Source: Bacteroidota bacterium
GTDB taxonomy: Bacteria; Bacteroidota; Bacteroidia; Flavobacteriales; Flavobacteriaceae
Length of the DNA: 64,000 nt
NCBI GenBank assembly: GCA_023434025.1
Contig: JAEYTL010000003.1
Location: 1-64,000, forward strand
Reading direction: 5' to 3'
Positions 26,100 through 34,574 of this stretch are shown in pieces. Each line of letters starts with the position of its first letter. Position 1 is the first letter of the stretch. The notes under the pieces are model-generated. The model made no database searches. It was not told where the DNA came from and saw nothing but the letters and a program-made list of their open reading frames with translations. The position numbers and the translations under genes were made by a program.

Positions 26100-26660
26100 A
26101 TGCCAGTAAAAATTAGATTACAAAGACACGGTAAAAAAGGAAAACCTTTTTTCTGGATTGTGGCTGCTGATTCAAGAGCCAAAAGAGATGGTAAATTCTT
26201 AGATAAAATCGGAACTTACAATCCAAACACTAACCCTGCTACTATTGATTTAAACCTGGACAGTGCTGTTCAGTGGTTACACAATGGTGCTCAACCCACC
26301 GATACAGCCAGAGCCATTCTTTCTTACAAAGGTGCTTTGTTGAAACACCACTTGGATGGCGGTGTCAGAAAAGGTGCTTTAACCCAAGAGCAGGCAGATG
26401 CTAAGTTAGCTGCTTGGTTAGATGAAAAAGCAAACAAAGTTAATTCTAAAAAAGAAGGTTTAACGAAAGCTCAGGAAAAAGCAAAAGCAGAAGCATTAAA
26501 AGCTGAAAAAGCTGTAAATGAAAAACGTGCTGCCGCTGCTGCTGAAGCGTTAAAAGCCGCTGAAGCTACCGAAGAAGTAGCCGAGGAAGTGACTGAAGTT
26601 GCCGCAGAAGAAGCTGAAGCTCCATCTACTGAGGAAACAAACGAAGAAAAAGAAGCTTAA
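26100..26660 (+). CDS. rpsP: 30S ribosomal protein S16 with long C-terminal extension
   Basis: The first ~85 residues are canonical S16 (PVKIRLQRHGKKGKPFFWIV; KIGTYNPNTNP), a small-subunit assembly protein. It is followed by about 100 residues of Lys/Ala/Glu-rich, probably helical or disordered sequence, giving 186 residues instead of the usual 80-90. Such tails are regular in Bacteroidota. The next gene rimM starts 9 bases after the stop, the classical rpsP-rimM pairing. Confidence 0.97.
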   Translation: MPVKIRLQRHGKKGKPFFWIVAADSRAKRDGKFLDKIGTYNPNTNPATIDLNLDSAVQWLHNGAQPTDTARAILSYKGALLKHHLDGGVRKGALTQEQADAKLAAWLDEKANKVNSKKEGLTKAQEKAKAEALKAEKAVNEKRAAAAAEALKAAEATEEVAEEVTEVAAEEAEAPSTEETNEEKEA

Positions 26661-26669
26661 TCTCTCGCG

Positions 26670-27197
26670 GTGATGCGTAAAGAAGAGTGTTTCTATCTTG
26701 GTAAAATCGCTAAAAAATTTAGTTTCAAAGGGGAAGTTCTCGCCTATTTGGACACAGACGAACCCGAATTATATGAAAAAATGGAATCCGTTTTTGTTGA
26801 ATTAAACAAAAATATGGTTCCATTTTTTATTGAAAACAGTTCGCTTCACAAAAACGACTTTCTTCGGATTAAGTTTGAAGATGTTAACACAGAACAAGAT
26901 GCCGACGAACTTATCGGCCGTGAACTTTACTTACCACTTTCATTCCTTCCGAAACTTGAAGGGAATCAGTTTTATTACCATGAAGTAATTGGCTTTGAAA
27001 TAGAAGATCAACGACTCGGTGTGGTTGGAAAAATTGTTTCAGTAAACGATTCAACCGCTCAACCCCTTTTTGAGGTTTTGAATGGCGAAGTGGAAATGCT
27101 TATTCCGATGATTGATCAATTTTTGGTTAAAGTTGATCGGCAAAACAAGAAGGTAATTATGAATCTGCCCGAAGGTTTGGTGGAAATGTATCTTTAG
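26670..27197 (+). CDS. rimM: 16S rRNA maturation factor RimM
   Basis: 175 residues with the N-terminal RimM domain (FYLGKIAKKFSFKGEVLAYL) and the C-terminal PRC barrel (YYHEVIGFEIED; EMLIPMIDQFLVKVD). It binds S19 in the 30S head and assists 16S maturation. The position directly behind rpsP supports the call. Two consecutive ATG codons begin the frame; either may be used. Confidence 0.96.
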   Translation: MMRKEECFYLGKIAKKFSFKGEVLAYLDTDEPELYEKMESVFVELNKNMVPFFIENSSLHKNDFLRIKFEDVNTEQDADELIGRELYLPLSFLPKLEGNQFYYHEVIGFEIEDQRLGVVGKIVSVNDSTAQPLFEVLNGEVEMLIPMIDQFLVKVDRQNKKVIMNLPEGLVEMYL

Positions 27198-27240
27198 AAG
27201 TTTTCAGTCGCAGTCACAGTTGACAGTCGCAGGTTTCAGG
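27198..27240. repeat. short degenerate tandem repeat between rimM and trmN6
   Basis: The unit CAGTCGCAG/CAGTCACAG/GACAGTCGCAG recurs with small changes, followed by GGTTTCAGGTT. No coding or hairpin function is evident. Similar wording (GGTTTCAGGTTTC) is at 34525-34538. Confidence 0.4.
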
Positions 27241-27281
27241 TTCTGAAATCAAAATTCTTCATTCAAAAATCGTTAATCACC

Positions 27282-27989
27282 ATGTTTCAATTCAAACAAT
27301 TTTCTGTTCAACAAGACCGGTGTGCGATGAAAGTGGGCACTGATAGTGTGTTGTTGGGAGCCTGGTGTCCGCTTGACAATCATCCTTTTTCTGTTTTAGA
27401 TGTTGGAGCGGGAACCGGAATCTTATCTTTAATGATTGCCCAACGCAGCCAAGCCGAACAAATTGATGCATTAGAAATTGACGAAGAGGCTTACGAACAA
27501 TGTGTAGAAAATTTTGAAAATTCTCCTTGGGGCGATCGGTTATTTTGCTTTCATGCCGGTTTAGATGAATTTGTGGAAGAACCCGAAGATGAATATGATT
27601 TGATTATTTCTAACCCTCCTTTTTATGCGGAGGATTATAAAACCGAAAATTCACAACGTGATTTAGCCCGGTTTCAGGACGCAATGCCTTTTGAACATTT
27701 GGTTGAAGCAGCTGATTTATTACTTTCTGAAAACGGAATCTTTGCCGTCATTATCCCCTACAAAGAAGAAACAAAATTCATCGATTTATGTGCAGAGGCT
27801 GAACTTTACCCTGTAAAAGTAACACGTGTAAAAGGTACTCCGACCACCGAAATTAAACGAAGTTTACTGGCTTTTAAACGGTATGAGCTAAGTACTTTAG
27901 CGGCTGAGGAATTGGTGATAGAGATGAATCGTCATGACTATACTGATGATTATGTTAATCTTACAAAAGATTTCTATCTGAAGATGTAA
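27282..27989 (+). CDS. trmN6: tRNA1(Val) A37 N6-methyltransferase
   Basis: A 235-residue class I methyltransferase. The SAM-binding motif VLDVGAGTGILSL lies near residues 38-50, and the adenine N6-methylase motif NPPFYAED starts at Asn111. The opening FQFKQFSVQQDRCAMKVGTDSVLLG is a family hallmark. It methylates A37 of tRNA1-Val in Escherichia coli; the substrate here is inferred. Its stop touches the stop of the convergent TPR gene with no gap. Confidence 0.92.
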   Translation: MFQFKQFSVQQDRCAMKVGTDSVLLGAWCPLDNHPFSVLDVGAGTGILSLMIAQRSQAEQIDALEIDEEAYEQCVENFENSPWGDRLFCFHAGLDEFVEEPEDEYDLIISNPPFYAEDYKTENSQRDLARFQDAMPFEHLVEAADLLLSENGIFAVIIPYKEETKFIDLCAEAELYPVKVTRVKGTPTTEIKRSLLAFKRYELSTLAAEELVIEMNRHDYTDDYVNLTKDFYLKM

Positions 27990-28787
27990 TTACCATTTTA
28001 CTTTATATGGATACACTTCATGAATCATGTTGTCTTCATTAATGGTATAGCCGTTTTTTGCATCTGTTTTGGCTTCCATCAACAAATCATTGGCCCTTTT
28101 TTCCTGACCTAACCGTCCTAAACAAAAGGCTTTATATACTTTTGCATCAGAAAAATTTTCATATTTGGAAATAGCCTGATCAAATTGCTCCAAAGCCTCC
28201 TCCCACTTCTTTAGCTCATAAAGCGTAATGCCGTAATAAAACAGATCAAGATAGTGAGCCTCGCCCCTTAAATCTGTCTGCTCGGCTATATCTGCTTTAA
28301 ACAGCTCCTCTGCTGTTAAAAATTCATTTAGCTGCAAATAAGATAACGCAATGTAAAAATTGTACGTGTGATCCATTTCATAACTATTGCCATGCATTGT
28401 TTTACATCTTTCAAAATCAGCGATTGCTTCCCGGTAGGTTTTTGCAAAGATGCATTTGATATAGGCCCGGTAAGATAACCACCGCTGCGGATCGTGTTCC
28501 ACTGCCTTGTCACAAAACACCATCCCGGCTTCATACTTTTTCATCTTAAACAACGGCATCGCCTTTTGTTGCCATAAGTAAGCAATAGTGGGGTCTTTCT
28601 GGAGCCCTTCATCCAGACATTGCTGAAGCTCATTCATTTGGTAAAACGAATATTGTTTGGCACAATTATGCACATATTCATCTACAATTTTTTGCTGGGC
28701 TTCTTTCTGAACAGCAGATGCGTTGGTGTTTTGGGCAAATGAATGAAACAACATCAAGAAAGTACAACAAGAAAAAAAGGCCTTCAT
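27990..28787 (-). CDS. exported TPR protein
   Basis: 265 residues from the ATG at 28787, which gives a clear signal peptide (MKAFFSCCTFLMLFHSFAQ). The longer frame start would put non-signal residues first. About five tetratricopeptide repeats follow (AYLWQQKAMPLFKMKKYEAG; YGITLYELKKWEEALEQF). It is a periplasmic scaffold-type protein of unknown partner. Confidence 0.82.
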   Translation of the reverse strand: MKAFFSCCTFLMLFHSFAQNTNASAVQKEAQQKIVDEYVHNCAKQYSFYQMNELQQCLDEGLQKDPTIAYLWQQKAMPLFKMKKYEAGMVFCDKAVEHDPQRWLSYRAYIKCIFAKTYREAIADFERCKTMHGNSYEMDHTYNFYIALSYLQLNEFLTAEELFKADIAEQTDLRGEAHYLDLFYYGITLYELKKWEEALEQFDQAISKYENFSDAKVYKAFCLGRLGQEKRANDLLMEAKTDAKNGYTINEDNMIHEVYPYKVKW

Positions 28788-28903
28788 TTTGATCTCTTTT
28801 AAAACGGACCGAAAAATATGCATTTTACTTAAACCTTCCGGTTAATGAGTTGTTAACGACAAAAATGCAAGCTCACTATTTTTAAAAATATAACAATCGT
28901 TCA

Positions 28904-28934
28904 TTGATTTGTTACATTTCTTTAGCTATTTTTG
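28904..28934 (+). promoter_or_regulatory. promoter of the acyl-CoA dehydrogenase gene
   Basis: TTG (28904-28906), a 20-base spacer and TATTTTTG (28927-28934). An 85-base leader precedes the ATG. Confidence 0.5.
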
Positions 28935-29019
28935 CAAACGTTTTCGTTGAAATTCTATCATTAACTGAGGCTGATTACCCGACAATAACAATCAAACGCT
29001 AACCCGCAATATTCAAATT

Positions 29020-30198
29020 ATGAAACCAGATTTATTTCAAGCTCCTGACTACTATTTACTAGATGATTTGTTAACTGATGAACATAAATTAGTGCGTGAT
29101 TCTGCCCGAGCATGGGTAAAAAGAGAAGTTTCTCCCATCATTGAGGACTATGCTCAACGTGCTGAATTCCCTAAGCAAATCATCAAAGGATTAGGAGAAA
29201 TCGGTGGTTTTGGCCCTTATATTCCTGAAGAATACGGCGGAGCCGGTTTAGACCAGATTTCATACGGATTAATCATGCAGGAAATCGAAAGAGGTGATTC
29301 CGGTGTTCGCTCCACTTCTTCCGTACAGTCATCATTAGTCATGTACCCAATCTGGAAATACGGGAACGAAGCACAACGCATGAAATATTTACCCAAATTA
29401 GCCACCGGTGAAATGATAGGCTGCTTTGGATTAACAGAACCGGACCATGGTTCAAATCCGGGCGGAATGACCACCAATTTTAAAGATAAAGGGGATCATT
29501 ATTTGCTGAACGGAGCCAAAATGTGGATTTCCAATGCTCCTTTTGCTGACATTGCTGTTGTTTGGGCCAAGAACGAAGAAGGAAGAATCCACGGTTTAAT
29601 AGTAGAACGCGGTATGGAAGGTTTCACTACTCCGGAAACCCACAACAAATGGTCGTTACGTGCCTCTGCTACCGGCGAACTGATTTTTGACAACGTAAAA
29701 GTTCCAAAGGAAAATTTATTACCCAACAAATCAGGCTTAGGAGCTCCGTTAGGCTGTTTAGATTCTGCTCGATACGGAATTGCCTGGGGTGCTATCGGTG
29801 CCGCCATGGATTGTTATGACACTGCTTTGCGGTATGCAAAAGAACGTATCCAATTTAACAAGCCTATTGCCGCCACACAATTACAACAAAAAAAATTAGC
29901 TGAAATGATTACTGAAATTACCAAAGCTCAATTGCTGACATGGCGTTTGGGTGTATTGCGTAATGAAGGAAAAGCTACTACGGCACAGATTTCAATGGCA
30001 AAAAGAAACAATGTAGAAATGGCCATTAACATTGCCCGGGAAGCAAGACAAATACTTGGCGGAATGGGAATTACAGGTGAATATTCCATTATGCGTCACA
30101 GCATGAATCTGGAATCTGTGATTACCTATGAAGGAACACATGATATTCATTTGTTAATTACAGGAGCAGACATTACCGGTATGCAGGCATTCAAATAA
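29020..30198 (+). CDS. glutaryl-CoA dehydrogenase-type acyl-CoA dehydrogenase
   Basis: A 392-residue FAD enzyme. The catalytic base is Glu371 in YEGTHDIH, at the site used by glutaryl-CoA dehydrogenase. The substrate-carboxylate region VRSTSSVQSSLVMYPIW carries the arginine typical of that enzyme rather than of short-chain dehydrogenases. FAD-binding GLTEPDHGSNP is present. It would oxidise and decarboxylate glutaryl-CoA in lysine/tryptophan breakdown. No other catabolic genes are adjacent, so a related acyl-CoA substrate is possible. Confidence 0.85.
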   Translation: MKPDLFQAPDYYLLDDLLTDEHKLVRDSARAWVKREVSPIIEDYAQRAEFPKQIIKGLGEIGGFGPYIPEEYGGAGLDQISYGLIMQEIERGDSGVRSTSSVQSSLVMYPIWKYGNEAQRMKYLPKLATGEMIGCFGLTEPDHGSNPGGMTTNFKDKGDHYLLNGAKMWISNAPFADIAVVWAKNEEGRIHGLIVERGMEGFTTPETHNKWSLRASATGELIFDNVKVPKENLLPNKSGLGAPLGCLDSARYGIAWGAIGAAMDCYDTALRYAKERIQFNKPIAATQLQQKKLAEMITEITKAQLLTWRLGVLRNEGKATTAQISMAKRNNVEMAINIAREARQILGGMGITGEYSIMRHSMNLESVITYEGTHDIHLLITGADITGMQAFK

Positions 30199-30220
30199 TT
30201 AAACAATAATTAAAATCAAT

Positions 30221-30254
30221 ACAAAAAGCTTCTTCGTTCAGAGAAGCTTTTTTA
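30221..30254 (+). terminator. intrinsic terminator
   Basis: Stem AAAAAGCTTCT / AGAAGCTTTTT with an eight-base loop and a T tail, 22 bases after the acyl-CoA dehydrogenase stop. Confidence 0.88.
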
Positions 30255-30314
30255 ATTTTGTGTAGTAATTAAAACCCATACCTTTTACACTTCGTACTTA
30301 TAAATAAAAACGCC

Positions 30315-31103
30315 ATGAATATTGAAACGGTAAACAAGAAAATACAACCTCAAAAAGAACAACTCTTACACCACTCCCTGTACCGGAAAATAAAAACAGT
30401 TGATGATCTGAAACAATTTCAAGAATTTCATATTTATGCTGTCTGGGACTTTATGTCGCTTTTAAAAGCTTTACAGGCTGCATTAACGTGCACTACTACA
30501 CCATGGCTCCCGGTTGGAAATCCGGAAACACGATACCTGATTAACGAAATTGTACTGGCCGAAGAAACCGATATTTCACCGGACGGAAAAAGACAAAGTC
30601 ATTATGAGATGTATATCGATGCCATGAAAGCCTGCGGAGCAGACACCAAAGCAATTGAACTGTTTTTAGAAAATGTCATTCAAACGCAAAACATTTTTGT
30701 ATCCATCAAACAAAGTGATTTGCATCCGAACATCAAAGATTTCCTTGATTTTACTTTCAGGGTTATTGAACATGGAAAGCCTCATGAAATTGCTGCTGCT
30801 TTCACCTTTGGAAGAGAAGATTTAATTCCGGAAATGTTTACCGCCATTCTAAAAAATCTCCAAGCCAGTTTTCCGGAAACCGATTTATCTAAACTGGTAT
30901 ATTATTTTGAAAGACATATTGAATTAGACGGTGGCGAACACGGACCCATGGCCATGACCATGATAAGCGAGCTTTGCGGAGAAAACGAACTTAAATGGAA
31001 AGAGGTGGAAGATATTTCCCTACAGGCTCTGGAAAAACGGATTGGTCTTTGGAATGCTATTGAAGAAAAAATTCTTGAATCAAATCTGACATTAAGTGAG
31101 TAA
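30315..31103 (+). CDS. DUF3050 protein (heme-oxygenase-like fold)
   Basis: A 262-residue helical protein. The family is recognised by FQEFHIYAVWDFMSLLKALQ (residues 35-54), NEIVLAEETD and HIELDGGEHGPMA. Regularly placed His and Glu residues (EFH, EETD, H-E, GGEHG) fit a diiron or heme-oxygenase-like helical bundle, some members of which are metal oxidases. The substrate is unknown. It is a separate transcription unit. Confidence 0.85.
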   Translation: MNIETVNKKIQPQKEQLLHHSLYRKIKTVDDLKQFQEFHIYAVWDFMSLLKALQAALTCTTTPWLPVGNPETRYLINEIVLAEETDISPDGKRQSHYEMYIDAMKACGADTKAIELFLENVIQTQNIFVSIKQSDLHPNIKDFLDFTFRVIEHGKPHEIAAAFTFGREDLIPEMFTAILKNLQASFPETDLSKLVYYFERHIELDGGEHGPMAMTMISELCGENELKWKEVEDISLQALEKRIGLWNAIEEKILESNLTLSE

Positions 31104-31158
31104 GTATTTAAAAAAATATTTATATATTGCAATCTATTATTATTTATAAACAGCAATA

Positions 31159-33213
31159 ATGAATAAAAAATTTACTTCGCCACTTTTCTTTTTATCAATT
31201 GTTTTGCTTGCTTTTTCAACAGCAAACGGGCAAACTACAAACAATGGAAATGCAACTCAGTTCGGAAAAATCAAGTTAGAAAAAATCAGATGTGCTACAA
31301 CTGAAAATGAACAAAAACTTCGGGAACTATACCCCAACCGAAGTAATAATGAACAGTTTGAGAACTGGTTGGCTCCAAAAATTGAAGCCATTAAAGCAAA
31401 CCGGTTAGCTGCCAGAGAAAATAACAATTCTGTTTCCAATATAATTACAATTCCCGTTGTAGTTCATGTTATTCACAACGGAGATGCTTTGGGTGCCAAT
31501 GAAAACATCACCGATGCACAGATTCTCTCTCAAATTACGGTACTGAACCAGGATTTCGGCAGACTGCCCGGTACTCCCGGATTCAATACAAATCCGGTAG
31601 GTGCAGATACTGAAATCCAATTCTGTATGGCTCAACGCGATCCTAACGGGCTTTTTACGACGGGAATTAACCGCTATAATTTAGGCAGTGAAGCCAGTTG
31701 GGAAATGGATCAGATTAATTCTCAGCTAAAACCCCAAACCCAATGGAATCCTAACGAATATCTGAACATTTGGGTAGTAAACCGAATCGTATTCACCTTT
31801 TGGGGATTTGAACTCGGAGAGATCTTAGGTTATGCTCAGTTTCCATCCGGTTCAGGATTAGAAGGACTTGAAGAAGGCACCGGCCCTGCCAATACCGATG
31901 GTGTTGTTATTGGGCACCGTTATTTTGGTTCAAGTGACATTTATCCAGCCGGAACCTATTCTGCTCCAAATGACAAAGGGCGAACCACAACACATGAAGT
32001 AGGGCACTTTTTAGGACTGAGACATATATGGGGCGATGCCGGTTTTGGTCAGGATGGCTGTAGTGTTGATGATTATTGTGAAGACACCCCAAGAACAGCG
32101 GATGCAAATTCAGGCTGTTCTGTGGGCATTGATTCCTGTCCGTCATTTCCCGGTTTAGATATGGTTGAAAACTATATGGACTATTCTGATGATGCCTGTA
32201 TGAATGTATTTACACAAGATCAAAAAAACAGAATGATTGCTGTGTTAACCAATGCACAACGAAGAGCTACCTTAGGAAGTTCTTTAGCCTGCCAACCGGG
32301 TCAAACGTTTGACAACGATGGCTCGTTAGAGATTTTAAATTTGAATTTAGCGAACTGTGGCACCTCTTTAACTCCTTCGTTACAATTAACGAATATCGGA
32401 AACAATACCATTACTGCCGCCGAAATTACTTATAATATAAATGAAGGTTCTAACCTTGTATTTAATTGGAACGGTACGCTTTCAAATGGTCAAAACACAA
32501 TAATTAACTTGCCAACACTATCCGCAAATACCGGCAATAATGTATTTAATGTAGCGATAACCGCTTTAAACGGAGGCATTGATGAAAATGAATTAAACAA
32601 TACAAGAAATCAAACCTTTGATGTTACCTTAGCTAATACTGAAGAAATTACAATTACTATTTTAACAGACGATTATGGCGACGAAACCACATGGACGCTG
32701 AGAAACAGCAACAATATTGTAATAGCGAGTGGTGGCCCTTATGAAAGCAACACAGAATATACCGAAACAATCCCTGTCTTAAATAACGAATGTTACACCT
32801 TTACAATTTTTGATGAGTATGAAGACGGCATCTGTTGTTCCTATGGTGTTGGTAGCTATGAAATCAAAACCATTGAAAATGAGCTTATAATTTCAGGTGG
32901 AGAATTCGGAGCATCTGAATCCAAAACATTTGGAATAAACCAAAACCTAAGTACAATCGAAAACAGTTTCTCAAACGGAATTAAATTGTATCCAAATCCG
33001 GTTAATACGCAATTAAACATCAACGTTGCCGATGAGATTGGTTTACCAAATCAGTTTATAATTTATAACAGTTTAGGACAACTGATTGACAGTAAAAAAA
33101 TCTCCTCAACCAGTGATTTATCAGTTAATACCAGTTCATATAGTTCCGGAGTTTATTTTATAAAAATCATCAAAGATGAGCAGTCAACCGTAATTCGGTT
33201 CCTGAAAAACTAA
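31159..33213 (+). CDS. secreted M43 zinc metalloprotease with T9SS type-A sorting domain
   Basis: A 684-residue exported protease of the pappalysin/cytophagalysin family. After a signal peptide (ending ANGQ) and a pro-region comes the catalytic domain with HEVGHFLGLRH at 279-289 and the Met-turn ENYMDYSDDACM. A CARDB-like repeat and a beta domain with DEYEDGICCSYG follow, then the type-A sorting domain (IKLYPNPVNTQLN to the C-terminus). It is secreted through type IX secretion to degrade extracellular protein. A good terminator follows. Confidence 0.93.
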   Translation: MNKKFTSPLFFLSIVLLAFSTANGQTTNNGNATQFGKIKLEKIRCATTENEQKLRELYPNRSNNEQFENWLAPKIEAIKANRLAARENNNSVSNIITIPVVVHVIHNGDALGANENITDAQILSQITVLNQDFGRLPGTPGFNTNPVGADTEIQFCMAQRDPNGLFTTGINRYNLGSEASWEMDQINSQLKPQTQWNPNEYLNIWVVNRIVFTFWGFELGEILGYAQFPSGSGLEGLEEGTGPANTDGVVIGHRYFGSSDIYPAGTYSAPNDKGRTTTHEVGHFLGLRHIWGDAGFGQDGCSVDDYCEDTPRTADANSGCSVGIDSCPSFPGLDMVENYMDYSDDACMNVFTQDQKNRMIAVLTNAQRRATLGSSLACQPGQTFDNDGSLEILNLNLANCGTSLTPSLQLTNIGNNTITAAEITYNINEGSNLVFNWNGTLSNGQNTIINLPTLSANTGNNVFNVAITALNGGIDENELNNTRNQTFDVTLANTEEITITILTDDYGDETTWTLRNSNNIVIASGGPYESNTEYTETIPVLNNECYTFTIFDEYEDGICCSYGVGSYEIKTIENELIISGGEFGASESKTFGINQNLSTIENSFSNGIKLYPNPVNTQLNINVADEIGLPNQFIIYNSLGQLIDSKKISSTSDLSVNTSSYSSGVYFIKIIKDEQSTVIRFLKN

Positions 33214-33233
33214 ATCTATAAATTTATAATGCC

Positions 33234-33265
33234 CAACCTCCAAATTACTTTGGAGGTTTTTTTTT
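33234..33265 (+). terminator. intrinsic terminator
   Basis: Stem AACCTCCAAA / TTTGGAGGTT with loop TTAC and a run of T, 21 bases after the protease stop. Confidence 0.9.
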
Positions 33266-33292
33266 ATATCTTTAGAATCCGATTAATTCAAT

Positions 33293-34234
33293 ATGTCATC
33301 ACAAACCCGACTTTCGAGAGCTTTTGAAAATGCAAAAAGAATTTCATTTGACAATTCTTCAAAATTTATTCTTTTCAGTGATTGCCACCGCGGCGATGCC
33401 AGTTTTGCGGATGACTTTGCCAGTAACCGAAACATCTACTTTCATGCTATGACCCACTATTATTCAGAAGGTTTCAGCTATTGCGAACTGGGTGACGGCG
33501 ATGAATTATGGGAAAATATCTTTTTTAAAGAATTATTTGAAGCTCATAAAAATGTGTATTTGCTCCTGAAGAAATTTCATGATTCCAATCGGCTACATAT
33601 GATTTATGGCAATCACGATATGGTTTACAGAGATAAAAATGTAGTTAAAAAAAAACTCAGCACTTTTTTTGACCCCAAAACCGGTAAAGACGAACCTCTT
33701 TTTACCGGAATTGAATACCACGAAGCCATTGTACTGAAAAATACTGAAACCGGGCAGCAGCTCTTTTTAACACACGGTCATCAAGCCGATTTTATGAACT
33801 ATATCGGCTGGAAAATCAATCGGTTTCTGGTACAGATACTATGGAAACCATTACAGGTATGGGGAATAAAAGACCCGACCAGTCCGGCAAAGAATTATGT
33901 GGAATTAATTAAAATTGAAAAAAGAATAAAAAAATGGATTGCAAACAATAACAATATTATAACAATTACCGGGCATACGCACCGGCCACGATTTCCGAAC
34001 ATTAACGAAAATGCAATTAATTATTTCAATGACGGCAGTTGTGTTCATCCCAGAAGTATTACCGGAATTGAAATTACAGAAGGAACCATCTCGTTAATCA
34101 AATGGTTTATTGACACCAAATCGGACGGAACGCTGCAAATTGTGAAAGAAATCTTAGAAGGCCCAGTTAACTTAACAGATTACTGCTCCGGTGCCAGCTC
34201 AACTTCTAAACCATTAATTTCAGAAGTTAAATGA
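33293..34234 (+). CDS. calcineurin-like metallophosphoesterase
   Basis: 313 residues with the dimetal phosphoesterase motifs in order: FSDCHRGD (Asp30, His32), GDGDE, YGNHDMV and GHTHRP. Cys follows the first Asp (DCHRG), a variant seen in a Bacteroidota subfamily. No signal peptide is present. The substrate is unknown; a UDP-diacylglucosamine or nucleotide substrate cannot be excluded. Its last 55 bases overlap the end of the convergent ferredoxin gene. Confidence 0.85.
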   Translation: MSSQTRLSRAFENAKRISFDNSSKFILFSDCHRGDASFADDFASNRNIYFHAMTHYYSEGFSYCELGDGDELWENIFFKELFEAHKNVYLLLKKFHDSNRLHMIYGNHDMVYRDKNVVKKKLSTFFDPKTGKDEPLFTGIEYHEAIVLKNTETGQQLFLTHGHQADFMNYIGWKINRFLVQILWKPLQVWGIKDPTSPAKNYVELIKIEKRIKKWIANNNNIITITGHTHRPRFPNINENAINYFNDGSCVHPRSITGIEITEGTISLIKWFIDTKSDGTLQIVKEILEGPVNLTDYCSGASSTSKPLISEVK

Positions 34235-34518
34235 ATCTGACAGCCCAGCCTGCTGTTTTCTTTTACATGATAGGCTTCCCAAAGCATAGCATCCTCATCG
34301 GGTGATTTTTCCGGTAGCGGAACTTCATTTTCGTTCAACACATAACATTGGCATGAGGCACACATCGCCATACCACCACAAACACCAATTGTTCCTTCCT
34401 CGGCTAGTTCATAGGCCCGAACCAATTCCATGATGTTCATGTTCATATCGGTGGGAGCCTGCACTTCGTGTTTTATTCCGTTTCTGTCGGTAATCTTAAT
34501 AGTAATGTCTTGAGACAT
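34180..34518 (-). CDS. [2Fe-2S] ferredoxin (adrenodoxin type)
   Basis: 112 residues from the ATG at 34518. Cluster ligands are visible as CGGMAMCASC (Cys-x5-Cys-x2-Cys) and a later LGCQI, the arrangement of ISC/adrenodoxin-type ferredoxins. It is the gene after ferredoxin-NADP reductase, so the two probably form one electron-transfer pair. An inverted repeat lies between them (34535-34564). The C-terminal 55 bases overlap the convergent phosphoesterase gene. Confidence 0.92.
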   Translation of the reverse strand: MSQDITIKITDRNGIKHEVQAPTDMNMNIMELVRAYELAEEGTIGVCGGMAMCASCQCYVLNENEVPLPEKSPDEDAMLWEAYHVKENSRLGCQIHLTSEINGLEVELAPEQ

Positions 34519-34534
34519 AATTATGGTTTCAGGT

Positions 34535-34564
34535 TTCAAGTTCAGGCTTACAAACAAACTTGAA
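34535..34564. repeat. inverted repeat between ferredoxin and ferredoxin reductase genes
   Basis: TTCAAGTT (34535-34542) / AACTTGAA (34557-34564), next to GGTTTCAGGTTTC. It may be a dispersed-repeat relic and could modulate the downstream ferredoxin message. Confidence 0.4.
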
Positions 34565-34574
34565 CAAAAATAAT

